NCBI GenBank assembly: GCA_005502775.1
Contig: SCNI01000008.1
Location: 51,458-115,457, forward strand
Source of the DNA: Microbacteriaceae bacterium 3FA27C10
GTDB lineage: Bacteria > Actinomycetota > Actinomycetes > Actinomycetales > Microbacteriaceae
DNA length: 64,000 nucleotides
Direction: 5' to 3'
Shown here piece after piece: positions 59,930-64,000 of this stretch. Under the pieces are notes generated by a model. The model did not search any database. It saw nothing but the letters and a program-made list of their open reading frames with translations, and was not told the DNA's origin. Within the stretch, counting starts at the first letter, position 1. Each line of letters opens with the position of its first letter. A program made the translations under genes and the position numbers.

Positions 59930-61044
59930 GCCCGAAGTCCCGGCGCGGCCAGCACGGCGAGGATGCGGTCGTTCGTGGCGGGGTCGGCGAGCGTGATGCG
60001 CACCCCGTCACCCGGATAGCCGCGCACCAGCAGGCCCTCCTCGGCGAAGGCGGCGATCAGCCGTTCGCGCATCCGGTCGCCCGCCGGCAGCCAGACGAAG
60101 TTCGTGCCGCTCGGCGGCGACACCCAGCCGCGGGCGCGGATGCCCTCGAGCACCCGGGTGCGCTCGCTCACCGTCGCCGCCACCCGCTCCCGCAGCTCCC
60201 CGGCGGCCGCGAGCGAGGCGACGGCGGCGTGCTCGGCCATCGCGCTCACGCCGAACGGGATCGCGGCGCGCCGCAGCCCCTCGGCGATCGCGGGAGCGGC
60301 GACCGCATATCCGACCCGCAGGCCGGCGAGACCGTGCGCCTTCGAGAAGGTGCGCAGCAGGCAGAGGTTCGGATGCGCGCGGTACAGCGCGAGGGAATCG
60401 ACCGCCGGCCGCCCCGCCGCGTCGACGTCGTAGTCGGTGTAGGCCTCGTCGAGTACCACGAGCACGCCGGCGGGCACCCGCTCGAGGAAGCGCTCGAGCT
60501 CCGCCTGGCCGATCGAGACTCCGGTGGGGTTGTTGGGCGAGCACAGCAGTACGAGGCGGGTGTGCTCGGTGACCGCCGCCGCCATCGCGTCGAGGTCGTG
60601 CCCCTCGTCGGCCCGGAGCGCCACCGGAACGGCCGTCGCTCCGGCGAGCGCGACCACGATCGGGTACGCCTCGAAGGAACGCCAGGCGAACACGGCTTCG
60701 TCGCCGGCATCGCAGACCGCCTGCACGATCTGCTGCAGCACGGCGACGCTGCCCGTGCCAACCGCCACCTCCTCGGCGCTCACGCCGTGGTGGCGGGCGA
60801 TCGCCGAGCGCAGCTCGAGCGAGGCGAAGTCGGGGTAGCGGTTCAGTCGGGCGGCCACCTGCGTGACGGCGTCGAGCACCGAGGGCAGCGGGTCGAAGTG
60901 GCTCTCGTTCGAGGCGAGGCCCACGGCGTGCTCAGCTCCGCGGGCGCCCGGTGCGGGGCGGCCCGAGCCGTAGCCGGGCAGGGCCGCGACCGTGGCGCGC
61001 AGGCGCGGGGCCGTCGGCAGGGTCGGATTCAGGCTGTCGGTCAC
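59926..61044 (-). CDS. Aminotransferase, histidinol-phosphate/aromatic type
   Basis: A 372-residue fold-type I PLP aminotransferase. VGLASNESHFDPLPSVLDAV, GTGSVAVLQQIVQAVCDAGD, LCSPNNPTGVSIGQAELERF, the PLP Lys in RTFSKAHGLAGLRVGYAVA and SGTNFVWLPAG match HisC/phenylalanine aminotransferases (HisC2/Pat). GTG at 61044 is close to the Lrp gene. It transaminates histidinol phosphate or phenylpyruvate. Not in a his operon, so an aromatic amino-acid role is as likely. Divergent from an Lrp regulator. Confidence 0.87.
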   Translation of the reverse strand: MTDSLNPTLPTAPRLRATVAALPGYGSGRPAPGARGAEHAVGLASNESHFDPLPSVLDAVTQVAARLNRYPDFASLELRSAIARHHGVSAEEVAVGTGSVAVLQQIVQAVCDAGDEAVFAWRSFEAYPIVVALAGATAVPVALRADEGHDLDAMAAAVTEHTRLVLLCSPNNPTGVSIGQAELERFLERVPAGVLVVLDEAYTDYDVDAAGRPAVDSLALYRAHPNLCLLRTFSKAHGLAGLRVGYAVAAPAIAEGLRRAAIPFGVSAMAEHAAVASLAAAGELRERVAATVSERTRVLEGIRARGWVSPPSGTNFVWLPAGDRMRERLIAAFAEEGLLVRGYPGDGVRITLADPATNDRILAVLAAPGLRA

Positions 61045-61094
61045 TCCCCGATCTTCGGCGAGCCGGCACGCGTGCGCAACAGAGTATCTCTCTA

Positions 61095-61112
61095 CTGCGC
61101 ATTCTGGTGCAG
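61095..61112. promoter_or_regulatory. Candidate Lrp-type site
   Basis: An imperfect palindrome CTGCGCATTCTGGTGCAG (61095-61112) with an AT-containing centre lies in the 99-base divergent gap between the aminotransferase and the Lrp gene. Its length and pattern fit a site for an Lrp/AsnC dimer. Low confidence. Confidence 0.3.
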
Positions 61113-61143
61113 TGTGCACGTCTTTCATGACAAAATGCGCACC

Positions 61144-61617
61144 ATGGATCTCCTCGACCCGCTCGACGCCCGCCTCCTGCTCGCCCTCGACGCGGAACCC
61201 GACGCGACCGCGCTCTCCCTCTCGCGCGCGCTCGGCATCGCCCGCAACACGGTGCACGCACGGCTGCAACGCCTGGCCCGTTCGGGCGCGCTGCGCGAGC
61301 CGAGCCGCCGCCTCGATCCGGATGCGCTCGGGTACACGCTCGTGGCCTTCGTCTCGATCGCGCTCAGCCAGACCACGAGCCACCTGGCGGAGCAGGGCAT
61401 CGCCGCCATCCCCGAGGTGGTCGAGATGCACTCCACCACCGGGGAGGCCGACCTGCTCGTGAAGGTTCTGGCCCGCAGCACCGAGGAGCTACGGCGAATC
61501 ACAGCCAGGATGCTCTCCGTCGAGGGCGTCACCCGCACCAACACGGCGATCTCGCTCACCGAGGTGATGCCGCTGCGCCTCGGCCCGTTGATCGCCGCCG
61601 CCACGGAAGGAAAGTAA
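61144..61617 (+). CDS. Lrp/AsnC family regulator
   Basis: A 157-residue regulator: HTH DPLDARLLLALDAEPDATAL, SLSRALGIARNTVHARLQRL; ligand/oligomer RAM domain VAFVSIALSQTTSHLAEQGI, HSTTGEADLLVKVLARSTEE. Start ATG 61144 or in-frame ATG 61135; no clear ribosome site, possibly leaderless. Divergent from the aminotransferase gene, likely target. Confidence 0.87.
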   Translation: MDLLDPLDARLLLALDAEPDATALSLSRALGIARNTVHARLQRLARSGALREPSRRLDPDALGYTLVAFVSIALSQTTSHLAEQGIAAIPEVVEMHSTTGEADLLVKVLARSTEELRRITARMLSVEGVTRTNTAISLTEVMPLRLGPLIAAATEGK

Positions 61618-61686
61618 GGATAGTGAATCCAGTGAGATGAGTGAGGTCCGTGCTAGTCTCTGGGCACTCACGTCGAGAGGAATTCC

Positions 61687-62619
61687 TTGAACCGCTTTCA
61701 CCCCACGCACGGAACAAGCGGGAGCAGTAGATCGCGAGTGACGGCCAAGGGCCGTCGACGGAAGACGATTTCGCTGGTCGGATACCAAACCACAGCACAC
61801 CCGAACAAGACGGAGGTCGCTCGAGCTGTTGCGCGCGTGTTCGACGGTGGGCCCGTGGACCTTGCTCGCACGATCGCAGCGCCCGTCGAACGCACGATTC
61901 GCAACCTGATCCAGCATCGCGGTGCTGCTCCAGAGGGCGATCTCGCCATGGCGGGAATGCTGGTGGGTGACGTCGAGCTGGCTGCGCGGGTCGTGTCGAG
62001 CAAGCTGTGGCGCCAGTCGAATGAGCTCACGCTCCAGAGCTTGAACCTTCCCTCCGGTTCGCGTCGACTCGTCATCGGAACCCGGAAGGTTCCTGCGCCT
62101 CGCGGCCGCCCCCGCGCATCCGATCATCCGGTCGACGTTCACGATGAGGCTCTGTCGACTCTGCAGGGCTATCTCGATGAAGCAACACTGGAGGGCGGGA
62201 CACGACCGGTTCCGGGCGGCGCGATCCGAGCGCAACTCCAACGGGCCGCCCGAGCGCGTCGCGAATTCGCCGAGGAGTTCGGGCTGCTCACGTCACGGGA
62301 GGTCGCCGAGTACGCAGGCTCCGAAGCACGCAACCCCTCTTCCACGGCCTCGCGCTGGGTGAGTGGAGGCCGGATCTTCTCGGTGAAGACGGCGCGCGGC
62401 GAACTCTATCCAGCGCTCCAGTTCCAGGATGGCGTACCTCGTCCGGTGATCAGCGACGTGCTTCAGGCATTCGGCGGAAAGGCCACCGGGTGGTCTGTCG
62501 CGCTCTGGTTCAGCGCGCCCAACAGCTGGCTCGGTGGGGCGCGCCCGGCCGATCTGCTCGAGCAGGAGTCCGACACCATCGTCACCGCAGCCGTGCGCGC
62601 TGCCAACGAGATCCTCTGA
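61687..62619 (+). CDS. Antitoxin of a RES-type toxin-antitoxin pair (Xre/MbcA/ParS-like)
   Basis: A 310-residue protein, longer than the usual 120-200 residues of such antitoxins. The C-terminal 50 residues match the toxin-binding domain: RPVISDVLQAFGGKATGWSV, ALWFSAPNSWLGGARPADLL. A segment at about 195-235 (EFAEEFGLLTSREVAEYAGS, NPSSTASRWVSGGRIF) looks like a DNA-binding helix-turn-helix. The N-terminal 140 residues are basic with no recognised fold. TTG start at 61687 preceded by GAGAGGA at ideal distance; a GTG at 61738 is an alternative. Toxin gene follows with one-base spacing. Confidence 0.7.
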   Translation: MNRFHPTHGTSGSSRSRVTAKGRRRKTISLVGYQTTAHPNKTEVARAVARVFDGGPVDLARTIAAPVERTIRNLIQHRGAAPEGDLAMAGMLVGDVELAARVVSSKLWRQSNELTLQSLNLPSGSRRLVIGTRKVPAPRGRPRASDHPVDVHDEALSTLQGYLDEATLEGGTRPVPGGAIRAQLQRAARARREFAEEFGLLTSREVAEYAGSEARNPSSTASRWVSGGRIFSVKTARGELYPALQFQDGVPRPVISDVLQAFGGKATGWSVALWFSAPNSWLGGARPADLLEQESDTIVTAAVRAANEIL

Positions 62620-63258
62620 GTGTCAGCTCCGCCCGCTCGCCCCTTGACTGTGCGCGCCGTCGAACGCGTCTCTGCCGGGGCGGCGTTCTGGCGCGTACAC
62701 GACGCTCGGAGATCAGCGACGGCGTTCTTCGACGGCGTCGGAGCAGGGATCAACCCGACTCGCTTCGCACCGATCGTCAATGACGTCGACTCTCAGGCCG
62801 TGCCCGTGCTGTATGCGGGTGGCAATCGGCAGGGCGCCCTGTTTGAAAGCGTCTTCCACGATGCACCCCGTGCAACTCCTCGATACGTGCATGCGGCTCG
62901 ACTCAAAGGGCGGGTCCTCACGAGGATCACTCTCGCTCGCGAGGTGGTTCTTGCCGACCTGACGATGGAGGGGCTGCCCAGCCTCGGCACCGACCGGGTG
63001 CGGCTGATCGACTCCGAATCGACGGAGTACGACACGACACGCCAGTGGGCCGAGGCGATCCACAACGACAATCCGTCGCTCGACGGCCTGTACTGGATCT
63101 CTCGTCAGAACGATCGATGCCCAGCGATTCTCCTCTTCGGCACCCGGGTCGGCACTCGTGATGTCGCGGGCGATCCCGCGTCGCTCGCCCTGGACGCAGG
63201 TATGGGCTTCGACCTCGTCGCGAGGTGGGCGGACAAGGCCGACATCACGCTCATCTGA
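62620..63258 (+). CDS. RES domain toxin, NAD+-degrading type
   Basis: A 212-residue RES-domain protein. FWRVHDARRSATAFFDGVGA, VLYAGGNRQGALFESVFHDA (conserved Arg and Glu), and LDGLYWISRQNDRCPAILLF with conserved Tyr/Ser. RES toxins hydrolyse or phosphorylase-cleave NAD+ or ADP-ribosylate targets and are neutralised by an adjacent Xre-type antitoxin. GTG start adjoins the antitoxin stop, so translation is coupled. Family assignment is fairly firm; activity is inferred. Confidence 0.82.
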   Translation: MSAPPARPLTVRAVERVSAGAAFWRVHDARRSATAFFDGVGAGINPTRFAPIVNDVDSQAVPVLYAGGNRQGALFESVFHDAPRATPRYVHAARLKGRVLTRITLAREVVLADLTMEGLPSLGTDRVRLIDSESTEYDTTRQWAEAIHNDNPSLDGLYWISRQNDRCPAILLFGTRVGTRDVAGDPASLALDAGMGFDLVARWADKADITLI

Positions 63259-63307
63259 CCCATGGCGCGCCCCGGTCTGCCGCTGCGGCGTCGGGCGACG
63301 CGGGGCC

Positions 63308-64000
63308 TCAGCCGGCGTAGCCGGGTGCGGCCGGCAACCCGAAGAACTCCTCGAGCGTGCTCACCCCGGTGTCGTGCATCTCGGTCGCGAGGGGCACGCC
63401 CACCCAGCGGTAGTGCCAGGGCTCGAACTCGTAGCCGGTGATCGGGGTGCCGCCGTCGGGGTAGCGCAGGATCCAGCCGAAACGGTAGGCGTTGGCCGCG
63501 AGCCACTCCCCCGCGGCCGTGCCGGCGAAGCAGCGGCCGTCGGTGGAGCATCCGGACACCGTGTCGAGGATGTCCATGGCCATGCCGGTCTGGTGCTCGC
63601 TGTACCCCGGCCGGGCCGAGGTGAGGTCGGCTCCGGCGACACCGAGGCTGTTCACGTAGTAGTCGTAGGCGCGCACCTGCACGCTGTAGGAGCGGTAGCC
63701 GCTCTGCGCCACGAGCTGCACGCCGATCTCGCTGAGCGCCGCGTGGAACATCTCCTCGAGCGAGGCCGCCGCATCGGCCCGCATCTGGTAGCCGTTGGGG
63801 TTCGGCATGTCGGCCGGCAGGTCGACGAGATCCGGCGGAACGTAGTCGGCCCCGTCGGCCAGCGGGCGGAGCTTGTTCACGACCACCCACGGGCTCGTCG
63901 GGTCGTCGATCGAGTTCGCCGTCTTGTCGAAGGCGGGCGGGCTCGCGGCCGGGGGCGCCGCCGCGAGCCCGCCCGCCTTCGACAAGACGGCGAACTCGAT
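63308..64000 (-). CDS. D-alanyl-D-alanine carboxypeptidase family protein (VanY/M15B), partial
   Basis: The last 231 codons; the N-terminus lies beyond the window. Catalytic motifs: AQSGYRSYSVQVRAYDYYV, YSEHQTGMAMDILDTVSGC (zinc His and Asp), FEPWHYRWVG (catalytic Glu and zinc His). This zinc peptidase trims D-Ala from peptidoglycan stem peptides outside the membrane. An Ala/Pro linker (LAAAPPAASPPAFDKTAN) precedes the domain, in the same place as a 41-base inverted repeat. Partial but clear. Confidence 0.88.
   Translation of the reverse strand: MEFAVLSKAGGLAAAPPAASPPAFDKTANSIDDPTSPWVVVNKLRPLADGADYVPPDLVDLPADMPNPNGYQMRADAAASLEEMFHAALSEIGVQLVAQSGYRSYSVQVRAYDYYVNSLGVAGADLTSARPGYSEHQTGMAMDILDTVSGCSTDGRCFAGTAAGEWLAANAYRFGWILRYPDGGTPITGYEFEPWHYRWVGVPLATEMHDTGVSTLEEFFGLPAAPGYAG
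63909..64000. repeat. 41-bp perfect inverted repeat at the window edge
   Basis: 63909-63949 and 63960-64000 are exact inverted copies, separated by 10 bases. The right arm reaches the last base of the window, so it may continue. It lies inside the open frame of the carboxypeptidase linker. The arms begin ATCGAGTTCGCCGTCTTGTC. Confidence 0.8.

Noticed and set aside
1..64000. CRISPR arrays
   Set aside because: No regularly spaced short repeats with unique spacers were seen; the only spaced repeats are the att and operator copies.
1..64000. rRNA genes or replication origin
   Set aside because: No rRNA-like conserved stretches or DnaA-box clusters were recognised.

Overview
The window is chromosomal DNA from a high-GC actinobacterium. 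The gene set (several LacI-controlled sugar operons, DUF5997, DUF4862, maltokinase, an F420-type reductase, an LCP wall protein) and the dense GTG/ATGA overlaps fit the family Microbacteriaceae; the genus cannot be fixed from the sequence alone. Most of the window is high-GC housekeeping or carbohydrate metabolism. The stretch at about 14.6-26 kb has visibly lower GC and a different gene style.

Layout. 0-3 kb: end of a cupin gene, an amidohydrolase, a DUF445 membrane protein and a transporter relic. 3.0-12.9 kb: an eight-gene hexuronate/aldonate operon on the minus strand (2-hydroxyacid dehydrogenase, mannonate dehydratase, mannitol-dehydrogenase-family reductase, zinc alcohol dehydrogenase, MHS transporter, KDPG aldolase, KDG kinase, DUF4862) with a divergent LacI regulator. 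12.9-15.4 kb: unknown membrane protein, lipoprotein and tiny ORFs. 15.47-26.07 kb: a genomic island in the 3' end of tRNA-Ser(GCU), bounded by 23-bp direct repeats. It carries an F420-type reductase, an SDR with its TetR, an operon of fused CoA-transferase, thiolase-like aldolase, SRPBCC-DUF35 fusion and MFS transporter under a second TetR, an IS3 remnant and a broken integrase. 26-29 kb: LCP protein, ArsR/AHSA1 pair and a decayed wall-binding protein. 29.5-35.5 kb: LacI, ABC sugar importer (binding protein interrupted by an amber codon) and an MGH1-like glycosidase. 35.5-41.7 kb: orphan histidine kinase, tRNA-Ser(UGA), HAD phosphatase, serS, lipid kinase, a LysR-like sensor domain and DUF5997. 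41.7-47.5 kb: maltokinase, pheA, pgm, TetR and a TIG-amidase lipoprotein. 47.5-50.8 kb: a five-gene flavin/iron-sulfur/heme electron-transfer operon. 50.9-59.3 kb: GH3, ABC importer, LacI and GH43, a xyloside/glucoside uptake locus. 59.3-64 kb: YitT protein, aminotransferase, Lrp regulator, a RES/Xre toxin-antitoxin pair and a partial VanY-type carboxypeptidase.

How it works together. Three LacI-controlled sugar loci import and break down plant-derived uronates and oligosaccharides; products enter central metabolism through KDG/KDPG and, for glucose units, pgm and maltokinase. The most unusual part is the island: one co-transcribed unit that would import an organic acid, activate it by CoA transfer and cleave it by a retro-aldol step with an enzyme that has lost its thiolase residues, partnered by an SRPBCC-DUF35 fusion. 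The island now looks fixed because its integrase has lost its N-terminus to an IS3 insertion and carries a frameshift at a run of eight C.
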